Shown piece after piece: positions 36,966-45,552 of a stretch of DNA of 64,000 nucleotides. The DNA is from Actinocorallia herbida. GTDB taxonomy: Bacteria; Actinomycetota; Actinomycetes; Streptosporangiales; Streptosporangiaceae. The stretch covers positions 4,712,001 to 4,776,000 of the forward strand of contig NZ_RJKE01000001.1 of assembly GCF_003751225.1 (NCBI RefSeq), in the 5' to 3' direction. The notes beneath the pieces were generated by a model. It was not told the origin of the DNA. It did not search any database and was given only the letters and a program-made list of their open reading frames with translations. Both the position numbers and the translations under genes were made by a program. Numbering within the stretch: the first letter of the stretch is position 1; every line of letters begins with the position of its first letter.

Positions 36966-38962
36966 CGCTCGGTCTCAGCGGAAATTTCTCGCCGGAAGAC
37001 AGCGATCTCGTTCCCGGGCTCCACTGGGGTGAGTTCCACGACTCCGCGGCCTGCCTGATCGAGGACGGCGTCCTCCTGGCGGCCGTGGAGGAGGAGCGGT
37101 TCAACCGGATCAAGAAGACGACGAAGTTTCCGGCGCACGCCATTCGCGCCTGCCTGGAGACGGCCGGCCGTTCGATCGCGGAAGTCGACGCGGTCGGCTA
37201 CTACTTCACCGAGGAGTTCGTCGACGACTCGCTGAACCACCTCTACCTCCAGAACCCGCAGGTTCCCGCGGTCTATGCGCGGCAGCTGATCGGCGGATGG
37301 TTCGAGGCGGAGTACGGCGAAAGGCTCTCCCGCGAAAGGCTGCACTTCGCGCCGCACCACGCCACCCATGGCATGTCCGCCTATGCCCGCTCCGGCCTGG
37401 CCGAGGCCCTCGTCGTCGTCGTGGACGGCCAGGGTGAGGAAGAGTGCATCACCGTCTACTTCGGCAAGGACGGCCGGCTGAAGTCCCTGGCCACGTACCC
37501 GTCGTCCAAGTCGCTGGGGTATCTGTACCTGTTCGGCACCATGCAGCTCGGCTATGGCTTCGGCGACGAGTACAAGGTCATGGGGCTCGCCCCCTACGGC
37601 CGGCCCGAGGTCTACCGCGAGGTCTTCGCCTCGCTGTACACGCTGGGCGCCGAAGGCGACTACGACCTCCGGCCCAGCGGCCCCGGCCAGGGCGCGCTGG
37701 CACCGGTGCTCCTCGCCCAAGGCGTGCCGCCCAGGCGCAGCGGAGAGCCGATCACCCAGGCCCACATGGACCTGGCGGCCGGGCTCCAGGAGACGCTGGA
37801 GACCATCGTCCTGCACGTGCTGCGGCACTGGGCGGACGCGACAGGGGTGCGCGCGGCGGTCCTCAGCGGCGGCGTGGCCCACAACTCGAGTCTCAACGGC
37901 CGGATCCTCCGGTCCGGGCTGTTCGACGAGGTCTACGTCCACCCCGCCTCTCATGACGCCGGGTCGGCCGAGGGCGCGGCGCTCTTCGCGGAGCAGACGC
38001 TGACCGGGGCCCCGCTGCCGAAGCGGCGGCTGCGCACCGCCGACTTCGGCCCCGCCCTGGGCACGCCCGACGAGATCGAGCGCAGGCTCGAGGCGTGGGG
38101 CGGCTGCGTCGACGTCGAGCGATGCGACGACGTCGTCGCCCGCGCGGCCCGGCTGCTCGCCGACGGCGCCGTTCTCGGATGGGCCCAGGGCCGATCCGAA
38201 TTCGGCCCGAGGGCACTGGGTCATCGCAGCATCCTGGCGGACCCCCGGCCCGCCGGAAACCAGACGAGGATCAATTCGATGATCAAGAACCGGGAGTCCT
38301 ATCGCCCCTTCGCCCCCGTCGTCACGGCCGAGGACGCGCACACCTACTTCGACATCCCGGAAACGGCGGCCGACCACGAGTTCATGTCCTTCGTGACGCC
38401 CGTGCGGGAGGAGCGAAGGGAAGAACTCGGGGCCGTGACCCACGTCGATGGAACGGCACGGCTGCAAGTGGTGGACGCGGAGATCGGCGGAAGGTACTAC
38501 CGGCTGGTGGCCGAATTCGGCGCGCTCACCGGAACACCGGTCCTGCTCAACACCTCGTTCAACAACAACGCCGAACCCATCGTCCAGGACATCGACGACG
38601 TCCTGACCTGCTACCTCACCACCGACCTCGACTACGTCGTCATCGAGGACTTCCTCATCCGGCGCAGGTCCACCCCCACCGCCATCGACACCCTGGCCCT
38701 CCGGTTCCGCCCGACGACCCGCCTCGTCGAACGCAGGGCACCGGGGCAGGGGACCGGGAACCCCGTCGTCCACGAGATCTCCCTGGACTACATCGACGGT
38801 CCGAGCATGACCCTCTCTTCCGAGCTGTACGACCTTCTCAAGCGGGTGACCGAACCCGTCCCGCTGTCGGCCTTCGCAGCCGACCTGACAGCCGATCTCC
38901 GAGCCGAACTCCACAGACTCTGGCAGGCCCGCCTGATCACCCTGCGCCCACCGGCCCCCTGA
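36959..38962 (+). CDS. O-carbamoyltransferase, TobZ/NodU/CmcH family
   Basis: 667 residues. Role in the family: carbamoyl phosphate plus ATP gives carbamoyl-AMP, then transfer of the carbamoyl group to a hydroxyl of a natural product. Sequence: the N-terminal Kae1/YrdC-type half contains GEFHDSAACLIEDGVLLAA, VEEERFNRIKK and the metal-binding His run APHHATHGMSAY, then GYGFGDEYKVMGLAPYG. The second half has QGRSEFGPRALGHRSILADP, SMIKNRESYRPFAPVV and LLNTSFNNNAEPIV. About 80 residues after the usual end (RRRSTPTAID onward) form an extension without a match I recognise. Start: ATG 36959 overlapping the methyltransferase stop. In this cluster it probably carbamoylates a hydroxyl of the alkaloid. 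Confidence 0.88.
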   Translation: MLTLGLSGNFSPEDSDLVPGLHWGEFHDSAACLIEDGVLLAAVEEERFNRIKKTTKFPAHAIRACLETAGRSIAEVDAVGYYFTEEFVDDSLNHLYLQNPQVPAVYARQLIGGWFEAEYGERLSRERLHFAPHHATHGMSAYARSGLAEALVVVVDGQGEEECITVYFGKDGRLKSLATYPSSKSLGYLYLFGTMQLGYGFGDEYKVMGLAPYGRPEVYREVFASLYTLGAEGDYDLRPSGPGQGALAPVLLAQGVPPRRSGEPITQAHMDLAAGLQETLETIVLHVLRHWADATGVRAAVLSGGVAHNSSLNGRILRSGLFDEVYVHPASHDAGSAEGAALFAEQTLTGAPLPKRRLRTADFGPALGTPDEIERRLEAWGGCVDVERCDDVVARAARLLADGAVLGWAQGRSEFGPRALGHRSILADPRPAGNQTRINSMIKNRESYRPFAPVVTAEDAHTYFDIPETAADHEFMSFVTPVREERREELGAVTHVDGTARLQVVDAEIGGRYYRLVAEFGALTGTPVLLNTSFNNNAEPIVQDIDDVLTCYLTTDLDYVVIEDFLIRRRSTPTAIDTLALRFRPTTRLVERRAPGQGTGNPVVHEISLDYIDGPSMTLSSELYDLLKRVTEPVPLSAFAADLTADLRAELHRLWQARLITLRPPAP

Positions 38963-39022
38963 CCACGGCCGCCGCCGAGCGGAAGCCCGCCACACCACGG
39001 CGCCCTCTTCACCGGGCAGGCC

Positions 39023-39733
39023 CTAGTCGGCGCAGCGGGCACCGTTCTCGGCGGTGGCCGAGACCAGGCGCGCCTCTCCGGACGGCAACCCGATCCTCAG
39101 GTGCAGGCAGGCGCCGCGCTCGGCGGCCCGGTCGAGACGGGCCAGCAGGTGATCGGCGCCTCCGCCGGCGAGCAGATCGCACACGATCCCGGCCTTGCGC
39201 ATCTTCAGGACCCGGCAGGCGCCCTGCGTCAGGAGTCCGGACCCGATGCTCACCGCGGCCGGGTGCGCGTCGACGAAGTCGGCGACGGTCTTGGTGGTGG
39301 AGCGGCGCAGGTACAGGTGGCAGGACGTGCCGCCGCAGGTGACGAGCGAGTAGTCGGCCTCGCCGATCGCTGCGGGCACGGTGCCCGCGTCCGCCAGCGC
39401 GGCGCGGGTCTTCGGCCCGGCGACGCCGCTGTTCGGCTCGATGCCCTGCGCCCGCTGGAAGGCGAGCACGTTCTGTTCGGTCGTCTCCCGGAAGCCGCCG
39501 GTGACGGGCTGGGCGTACCCCAGTGCGTGCAGGGCGCCTTGGAGCGCCCGGACGCAGTCCTTGCCGTCGACCGGGTCCGCGGTGCCGCGACGCAGGTCGG
39601 GGCATTCACGCAGGTCCGTGCTGCTCGTACCGGGAGCGGAAGGGGTCGCCGGGCCGTCCTCGAGGAGCGGTGCGGCGACCGCGCCGATCACGACGCCGGC
39701 GGCGACGGACAGGACGATGCTCTTGATCTTCAT
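39023..39733 (-). CDS. Exported protein with peptidoglycan-binding domain
   Basis: 236 residues. Sequence: N-terminal signal or anchor MKIKSIVLSVAAGVVIGAVA, then a PG_binding_1 fold at about 60-125 (DCVRALQGALHALGYAQPVTG, NVLAFQRAQGIEPNSGVAG, KTRAAL). A C-terminal ~110 residues contain Cys in SLVTCGGTSCHLYLRR, GACRVLKM, GIVCDLLAGG, GACLHLRIG and GARCAD. These may form disulfides; this part is not recognised. Likely role: cell-wall attached. Start: ATG 39733, six bases after GGAG. Context: divergent from the nSTAND protein, with paired palindromes between them. Confidence 0.75.
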   Translation of the reverse strand: MKIKSIVLSVAAGVVIGAVAAPLLEDGPATPSAPGTSSTDLRECPDLRRGTADPVDGKDCVRALQGALHALGYAQPVTGGFRETTEQNVLAFQRAQGIEPNSGVAGPKTRAALADAGTVPAAIGEADYSLVTCGGTSCHLYLRRSTTKTVADFVDAHPAAVSIGSGLLTQGACRVLKMRKAGIVCDLLAGGGADHLLARLDRAAERGACLHLRIGLPSGEARLVSATAENGARCAD

Positions 39734-40037
39734 GCGGGACTCCTCGTCGGGTTCGCCGTGTTCTGCCGCCGACTGTCGGAGCACGCCGGGGTGTCCGGCG
39801 AGGGGGTGCCGGACACCCCGCCGATCGCGTTCCGTTCACACAGGTGGGAGCGTGCGCACGCGGCCGTCCGGGCGGGGTGTCCGACGCCTCCGGACACTTC
39901 GCAGTGCTTTGCCAGCTATGCGAGGAAGGCTGGCAAGAGTCGTGATTGTGACGCTGTCGCGATCATCCGTGCCTAACCTGGGAGCGGCTCGACGGATCTC
40001 CCGCCCGGCGGGACCGAACCGACGCGGGAGTGCCCCG
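39734..40037. promoter_or_regulatory. Divergent promoter region with two related palindromes
   Basis: 304 bases between the PG-binding and nSTAND genes. A perfect 13-bp inverted repeat, CGGGGTGTCCGGC/GCCGGACACCCCG, spans 39787-39820 (8-base loop). A second, GTGTCCG/CGGACAC, spans 39877-39897 (7-base spacer) and is preceded by the same GGGG. The shared core GGGGTGTCCG suggests a two-site operator rather than a terminator, since both lie in promoter DNA of divergent genes. The binding protein is unknown. Confidence 0.55.
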
Positions 40038-43000
40038 GTGCGTGCGGAGACCGACCCCCGGACCCTGCTGAACGAGCGGTTGCGGGAGCTGCGCGAGGAG
40101 GCGGGCCTCTCGGTGCGGGGGCTGGTGATCGCCAGCGCCCGGACACCCGCGCGGCGCCCCGGTGAGACCGCCGTCGCGTTGAAGCGCAGCACGATCGCCG
40201 ACATGACGGGACTGACCCGTCCCGTGCTGCCCGAGCCCGCCAACTTCGAGGTGTTCGTGGACACCTGCCTGCGGGTGGCGGCCGCGAAGGGCCGGACGCT
40301 CCGGCCGGAGTTCGCCGACCGGCAGGTGTGGGACCGGCTGTACCGCGAGGTCGGTGAACGGCTGCGCGGCGTCCAGACCGCGACGCCGGCGCCATCGGAC
40401 GCGCCCTGCCCCTACCGCGGCCTCGACCCGTTCCGGCCGCAGGACGCCGCGGACTACTTCGGGCGTGACGACCTGGTGGCGCTGCTGCGCGACCGGTACG
40501 CCGACCAGTCGGGCAAGGCAGAGCCGCTGCTCGTCACGGGCGCGTCGGGGGCCGGGAAGTCGTCGCTGCTGCGGGCGGGACTCGTGCCGTTCCTGCTTCG
40601 CGGACGTCCGCCCGCCGATGGCGCCCCTGCCCATGTCCTCCTCGACGCGGGACCGTCGCCCGTCCGCACGCTGCTGAACGCCCTCGCGCCGTGGACGTCC
40701 GAGGTGGAACCCGCGGCAGTCCAGACCGCGTTGGCCGGACGGCCGGGGCCGCCGCTCGCCGTCATCGTCGACCAGTTCGAGCGGGTCTTCGCCGCCCCGC
40801 GAGAGGAGCGGATGCGCCTCCTGGCGCTACTGGCCGCGCTGTGCGGCGGGGACCGGCCCGCGGCGGTGGTCGTGCTCGGCCTGCGCGCCGACTTCTTCGG
40901 ACACTGCTCCGCGCATCCGGAACTGGTGCCCGCGCTGGCGCACCCCCTGGTCGTCCCGCCGATGCGCGAGGACGAACTGCGCGCGGCGATCGAGGGACCG
41001 GCCGGGCGCGCGGGCCTGACGCTGGAGCCCGGGCTCGCCGACCTGCTGCTGGAGGACCTCGGAGAGGCACCGGGGCGGACCGCGGACGCGGGCGTCCTGC
41101 CGCTGCTGTCGCACGCGCTGAAGGCGACCTGGGAGCGGCGCGAGCGCGGCACGCTGACGCTCGCGGGCTACCGGGCGACGGGCGGGGTCTCCCGGGCCCT
41201 GGCCCGCACCGCCGACGCGCTGGTGGACGGCCTCGACCAGACCGAGCGCGGGCACGCCCGGCGGCTGCTGACCGGTCTGGTGCGGATCGGAGACGGCACC
41301 CCGGACACCGGGCGCATCGTGCCGCGGGCACGGCTCCTGCCCGCACCGGACGCGCCGGAGCACAGCGCGGCCTCAGCGGTGCTCGACCTCCTGGTGACGG
41401 CCCGGCTGGTGACCGCGGACGAGGGGGCCGTCCGGCTCGCGCACGAGTCGCTGCCGCGCTGGTGGACCCGGCTGCGCGGCTGGCTCGACGCCGACCGGGC
41501 CGCCCTGCTCGCGCGGCAGCGCCTGGACGCCCGCGCCCGCGAGTGGGACGAGTACGGCCGCGATCCGGACGGCCTGCTGCGGGGCGCCCGTCTCGACGAG
41601 GCGAAGGAGGCCGTGTCGGGGCATCCGTCCGGGGCCGTCACGGCGGAGTTCCTGGAGCGGTCGGCGCTCTCGGAGGCCGGGCGTGCGCGCGCGGCCGAGC
41701 GGCGGAAGCGTCTGTCGATGGCCGCGATCGCGACCCTGGCCGCCCTCGTGATGCTGCTCGCGGGAGCGGGCGCCATCGCCTACCGCGCGGCGGACGAAGC
41801 AGGCGCGCGCGGTCGTGAGGCGGTCTCGCTGCTGCTGGCCGGAAAGGCGGACCAGACGCGGGCGACCGACCCCGACCTCGCGGGCGGCCTGGCGCTCACC
41901 GCCTGGCACTACTCGCACACCGATGAGGCCCGCTTCTCACTCGCATCCTCCGCGGCCTCCCCGACCCGGCTCACCGTGGACACGGGAGACGGCGAGGTCC
42001 TCGCGGTCGCGTTCGGCGCGGACGGCTCGGTGGTGACGGGCGGCCTGGACGGCGTCGCCCAGGCCTGGGATCCCGATTCCGGCAGGCCGCTCGGCGAGCC
42101 GCTCACGGACTTCAGCGGCGGCGTGCTGCCCGTCGTCTTCTCCGCCGACGGCTCGCGCTTCGCCACCGGCGAGGGCGGCGAGAACGACACGGGCGCCGTC
42201 CGGGTCTGGGACGCGAAGACGCGCAGCCCGGTCGGCGGCAGGCTCAAGCCCGGTTCACCCGACATCGCCGCCGTGGCCTTCCGCGCCGACGGCAGCGTGG
42301 CGATCGGCGACGCGAAGGGCGCCGTGGAGGTGTGGGACGTGGCGACGGGACGGCGGGTGGGCGAGCCGTCGCGCGTGGCCGCCGAACCGTGGGCGATGGC
42401 GTTCAGCCGGGACGGACGGCGCTTGGCGGTCGGCGAGTACGCGGGTCCGCCGCCGGACGGCGGAGGCGACACGCGCCCGGCTCGGATACGGATCTGGGAC
42501 GTGGACACCCGCCGCGCGCTCGGCTCCCCGTTCGACCTCGTCCAGGCGAGCAAGGACCGCTTCCAGGCCCTGGCTTTCAGCCCCGACGGCGCGACCCTGG
42601 CGATCGGCGGAGACGACGGCGTCATCACGCTGTGGGACGCCACGGCGCACCGCGTTCTCGGCACGCTGCGCGGGCACGTGGGAGCGGCCCGCGCGCTGGC
42701 CTTCGGCCCGGACGGCACCGCACTGGCGAGCGGCGGCGCCGACGGCACCGTCCGGGTGTGGGACGTGGCCCGGCGCCTGCAGACGGGCGGGGTGCTGCGC
42801 GGGAACGGGTCGGAGGTGGTGACCGTCGCGTTCGCCCCCGACGGGGGCTCGATCGCCGGCGCCGATCTGGGAGGCGTCCTCCGGGTGTGGGCGGCCCCGA
42901 CCGTCCTGGGCGGGACCGCGCATCTGGCGGTGAGCGCCGACGGACGGGTGCTCGCGATCTGCGACCAAGAGGGCGACACCACGGTCTTCGACGCCTCCGG

Positions 43001-43895
43001 GGATCCGCTCGCCCGGCCGTTCCGGGTGGCGACGAGCGGGGTGACGGTGGCGCTCAGCCCCGACGGGAGCGTCCTGGCGGCGCTCGACGGCGACCGGATC
43101 ACCCGCTGGTCGGCTGCGAACGGGGCCGCGCTCGGCGCGCCCCTGGAGATCCCGGCCGATGCGCTCTCGACCGGACCGGCCGCGCTCGCGTTCGCTGACG
43201 GGGGTCGGTCGCTCGCCCTCGTCTCCTCGGGCGGGAAGCTGGTGGTCTGGGACACCGCGTCGGGAGCGCCGGAAGGCGGCCCGAAGACGGTCCACGGTGA
43301 GCGGCCGCTGAGCTCCGCAGAGTTCAGCCGGGACGGCGACACCCTCGTGACGGCCGAGGCGGGCACCGTCACACGGTGGCGCACCTCCACCGGAACCCCC
43401 TTGGGCGACCCCCTTGTCGTGACGGACACGCACGACGTCTTCGGCGCGAGCCTGAGCCCTGACGGAAGCATCCTCGCCGTCTCCGACGCCTCCGACGACA
43501 GCGCCGTCACCCTTTGGGACACCGCCTCCGCCCGCCCGCTCGGCTCTCCCCTCCGTCTAGGGAAGTCCGCCGCCTCCGATGCCGTGGCAGGGGCCTTCTT
43601 CAGCGCAGACTCGGCCACCCTGGGCATCGTCCAGAGCAGCGGCCATGTGCGTCTCTGGGACGTGCGCGCGCGCCGCGAGCTCACCGACCCCCTCCCCCTC
43701 GGCCCCGGCCCCGCCGCCGCGCTGTTCGCCCCCGGTCCCGCACTCGTCGTCGCCACCGACCGGACCTGGCGCTGGCCCCTGGCCCCACCCGGCTCCCCCT
43801 CCTCCACCGCCTGCCGCGCCCTGGGCCCGCTCACCCCGGCCGAGTGGACCGCCCATCTCCCCGACGCCGAGGACTACGCGCCTCTCTGCCGCTGA
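40038..43895 (+). CDS. HTH/nSTAND1 NTPase with WD40 propellers
   Basis: 1285 residues. N-terminal XRE-like segment (about 1-110; LLNERLRELREEAGLSVRGL, KRSTIADMTG), nSTAND1 NTPase (about 125-540; PYRGLDPFRPQDAADYFGRD, Walker A TGASGAGKSSLLRAG, Walker B-like LAVIVDQFERVF, GLRADFFGHC), a transmembrane helix (MAAIATLAALVMLLAGAGAI, about 563), then about 13 WD-type repeats to the end (AWDPDSG, VWDAKTR, VWDVATG, IWDVDTR, LWDATAH and so on), enough for two seven-bladed propellers. Family knowledge: STAND proteins bind ligand with the repeat domain and oligomerise through the NTPase to signal; some act in phage defence. Start: GTG 40038 with GGGAG seven bases upstream. The role here is unknown. Confidence 0.85.
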   Translation: MRAETDPRTLLNERLRELREEAGLSVRGLVIASARTPARRPGETAVALKRSTIADMTGLTRPVLPEPANFEVFVDTCLRVAAAKGRTLRPEFADRQVWDRLYREVGERLRGVQTATPAPSDAPCPYRGLDPFRPQDAADYFGRDDLVALLRDRYADQSGKAEPLLVTGASGAGKSSLLRAGLVPFLLRGRPPADGAPAHVLLDAGPSPVRTLLNALAPWTSEVEPAAVQTALAGRPGPPLAVIVDQFERVFAAPREERMRLLALLAALCGGDRPAAVVVLGLRADFFGHCSAHPELVPALAHPLVVPPMREDELRAAIEGPAGRAGLTLEPGLADLLLEDLGEAPGRTADAGVLPLLSHALKATWERRERGTLTLAGYRATGGVSRALARTADALVDGLDQTERGHARRLLTGLVRIGDGTPDTGRIVPRARLLPAPDAPEHSAASAVLDLLVTARLVTADEGAVRLAHESLPRWWTRLRGWLDADRAALLARQRLDARAREWDEYGRDPDGLLRGARLDEAKEAVSGHPSGAVTAEFLERSALSEAGRARAAERRKRLSMAAIATLAALVMLLAGAGAIAYRAADEAGARGREAVSLLLAGKADQTRATDPDLAGGLALTAWHYSHTDEARFSLASSAASPTRLTVDTGDGEVLAVAFGADGSVVTGGLDGVAQAWDPDSGRPLGEPLTDFSGGVLPVVFSADGSRFATGEGGENDTGAVRVWDAKTRSPVGGRLKPGSPDIAAVAFRADGSVAIGDAKGAVEVWDVATGRRVGEPSRVAAEPWAMAFSRDGRRLAVGEYAGPPPDGGGDTRPARIRIWDVDTRRALGSPFDLVQASKDRFQALAFSPDGATLAIGGDDGVITLWDATAHRVLGTLRGHVGAARALAFGPDGTALASGGADGTVRVWDVARRLQTGGVLRGNGSEVVTVAFAPDGGSIAGADLGGVLRVWAAPTVLGGTAHLAVSADGRVLAICDQEGDTTVFDASGDPLARPFRVATSGVTVALSPDGSVLAALDGDRITRWSAANGAALGAPLEIPADALSTGPAALAFADGGRSLALVSSGGKLVVWDTASGAPEGGPKTVHGERPLSSAEFSRDGDTLVTAEAGTVTRWRTSTGTPLGDPLVVTDTHDVFGASLSPDGSILAVSDASDDSAVTLWDTASARPLGSPLRLGKSAASDAVAGAFFSADSATLGIVQSSGHVRLWDVRARRELTDPLPLGPGPAAALFAPGPALVVATDRTWRWPLAPPGSPSSTACRALGPLTPAEWTAHLPDAEDYAPLCR

Positions 43896-43966
43896 CCGGC
43901 CCGTCCCCGTCCGGCCCCGGCCCGCACGGCGGCCGGCTGCCGGGCTCGGCCTCGTCCGTGCACCGC

Positions 43967-44932
43967 TCAGGGCCGGGCGGTGGTGCCTCTGGGCCGGTTC
44001 GCGCTCGTGGGCGGGTCGGCCGCGGCCGGTGCCGGGCGGCCCGGGGAGGTGAGGAACGGTTCGAGGTCTGCCCAGGCCGCCTCGACGGCTTCGCGGCCCG
44101 CCGCGATGAGCTGCGGGACATCACGCGCCGACCACCGGGACGCGCCGCGCGTCTCGGGGCACAGCAGGTGCAGGGTGCCGAGCGCGGGGGCTCCCCCGTC
44201 GCCGAACGCGAGCACCCGCGCCCGGTCCGCGAGCCGAACGGTCATCCGGCGGGAGCCTCCGGTGAGGCTCACCGCGAGGATCCGGTCCGCGCCGAGCGCG
44301 CCGGCCGCCGCCACCGGCAGGTTCGCGGCCACTCCCCCGTCGACGAGCACGCGTTCGCCGAGCACCACCGGCGGAAAGAGGCCGGGGACCGCGCTGGACG
44401 CCCGCAGCGCCGTCGCGAGAGGGCCGTCGCTGAGCACCACGGGCGTCCTGGTCCGCAGGTCGAAGGCGACCGCGCCGAACCGGACGGCCAGGTCCTCGAT
44501 GGCGACCGGGCCCACCGCGTTGTGCAGGCTGCGCTCCAGCGCCCCGGTGTCGAGCAGCCCCCACCGTCCCCGCGCCGTCCACTCGGCGAAGTCCGCGAAC
44601 CGGGCTCCCTGGACGAACTCGGCGATCCGCTCGACGCCGAAGCCGGCCGCGTACGCGCCGCCGATGATCGCGCCCGCGCTGGTCCCCGCGACCACGTCGA
44701 AGCGGACGCCCGCCTCCTCCAGTGCCTGGAGCACACCGGCGTGCGCCGCGCCGAGCGCCGCGCCACCGCCCAGGGCGAGCCCGAGCGTGGTGTGGTCCGC
44801 GCCCTGCCGCGCCGCGGGCCGCTGATCGGGACCGCCCGGCGCACCGCCCCTCGGCGCACGGCGCGCCGGCTCCGTGCCCCGCGGCCGGACGTCGCCGGAG
44901 CAGCCGTCGGGCTTGGGCCGCCGCGCGGTCAC
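43967..44932 (-). CDS. Patatin-like phospholipase
   Basis: 321 residues. Sequence: oxyanion-hole glycines in LGLALGGGAALGAAHAG (about 49-65), nucleophile Ser85 in GTSAG (DVVAGTSAGAIIGG), and catalytic Asp198 in the DGG motif (LVDGGVAANLPV). No signal peptide; the first ~45 residues are Arg/Pro-rich and probably disordered. Role: Ser-Asp dyad acyl hydrolase acting on membrane or storage lipids. Start: GTG 44932, whose GTGA overlaps the stop of the MarR gene, so the two are translationally coupled. Control by that MarR protein is likely. Lipid substrate unknown. Confidence 0.85.
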   Translation of the reverse strand: MTARRPKPDGCSGDVRPRGTEPARRAPRGGAPGGPDQRPAARQGADHTTLGLALGGGAALGAAHAGVLQALEEAGVRFDVVAGTSAGAIIGGAYAAGFGVERIAEFVQGARFADFAEWTARGRWGLLDTGALERSLHNAVGPVAIEDLAVRFGAVAFDLRTRTPVVLSDGPLATALRASSAVPGLFPPVVLGERVLVDGGVAANLPVAAAGALGADRILAVSLTGGSRRMTVRLADRARVLAFGDGGAPALGTLHLLCPETRGASRWSARDVPQLIAAGREAVEAAWADLEPFLTSPGRPAPAAADPPTSANRPRGTTARP

Positions 44933-45393
44933 GCCGGGCTCGGATGCGGGAGCGCGACCTGGTCGGCGAACGCCGCCACCTGGGCGAGTGCCTCGACCAG
45001 CGCGCGGCGGGCGGGGGCGTCCATGGCCTCCAGCACATGCACGACACGATCGCGAAGCCCCTGCCGGAGCCGTTCCATGGCGCCCGCGCCGCGCTCGGTC
45101 AGGCTGACCCACACGACGCGGCGATCCTCGCCCCGCGCCCGCGCGAGCAGGCCCACCTTCACCAGCCGGTCCACCAGCGCCGTGGTGGACGGCCCGGACA
45201 TCGCGAGCTCCTTCGCGAGGCTCCCGGTCGTCATCTTCCGGCCTTCGGCCTGGTCCACCAGCAGCGCGCACAGCAGCTGACTCGGCGTCAGCCCGCTGCC
45301 CGCCGCCTCGAACAGCGCCGACAGCCGCAGCCGCACCGCCAGCGCGGGCACGAGCTCGACCACCTCGGCCGCCAGGGGAGTCGCGTCAGTCAC
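44929..45393 (-). CDS. MarR-family transcriptional regulator
   Basis: 154 residues. Sequence: winged helix with SGLTPSQLLCALLVDQAEG, then MTTGSLAKELAMSGPSTTAL (recognition helix), VDRLVKVGLLARARGEDRRV (wing) and a C-terminal dimer helix. Start: GTG 45393 has no clear ribosome site; the transcript may be nearly leaderless. A perfect palindrome lies 28 bases upstream. Context: overlaps and precedes the patatin gene. It probably represses its own operon and responds to a small ligand such as a fatty acid or drug; the ligand is unknown. Confidence 0.85.
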   Translation of the reverse strand: MTDATPLAAEVVELVPALAVRLRLSALFEAAGSGLTPSQLLCALLVDQAEGRKMTTGSLAKELAMSGPSTTALVDRLVKVGLLARARGEDRRVVWVSLTERGAGAMERLRQGLRDRVVHVLEAMDAPARRALVEALAQVAAFADQVALPHPSPA

Positions 45394-45421
45394 CGGCCAA
45401 GACTAACCCAAAGCTTCACCA

Positions 45422-45438
45422 AGATGAACTATTCATCT
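45422..45438 (-). promoter_or_regulatory. Palindrome upstream of the marR gene, likely autoregulatory operator
   Basis: AGATGAA-CTA-TTCATCT is a perfect 17-base palindrome, the size and spacing of MarR operators, 28 bases before the marR start and so over its promoter. Autorepression is inferred. Confidence 0.6.
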
Positions 45439-45552
45439 CCATGAACCACCTGACCCGCCCGCACGACGCCTCAGACGCCTCCCTGGACCGCCGAGCGCTC
45501 CCGCCGCCCCGGCGGCGCGAGGCGCTTCGGTGCCGGTCCTGGGCGGGGCCGG

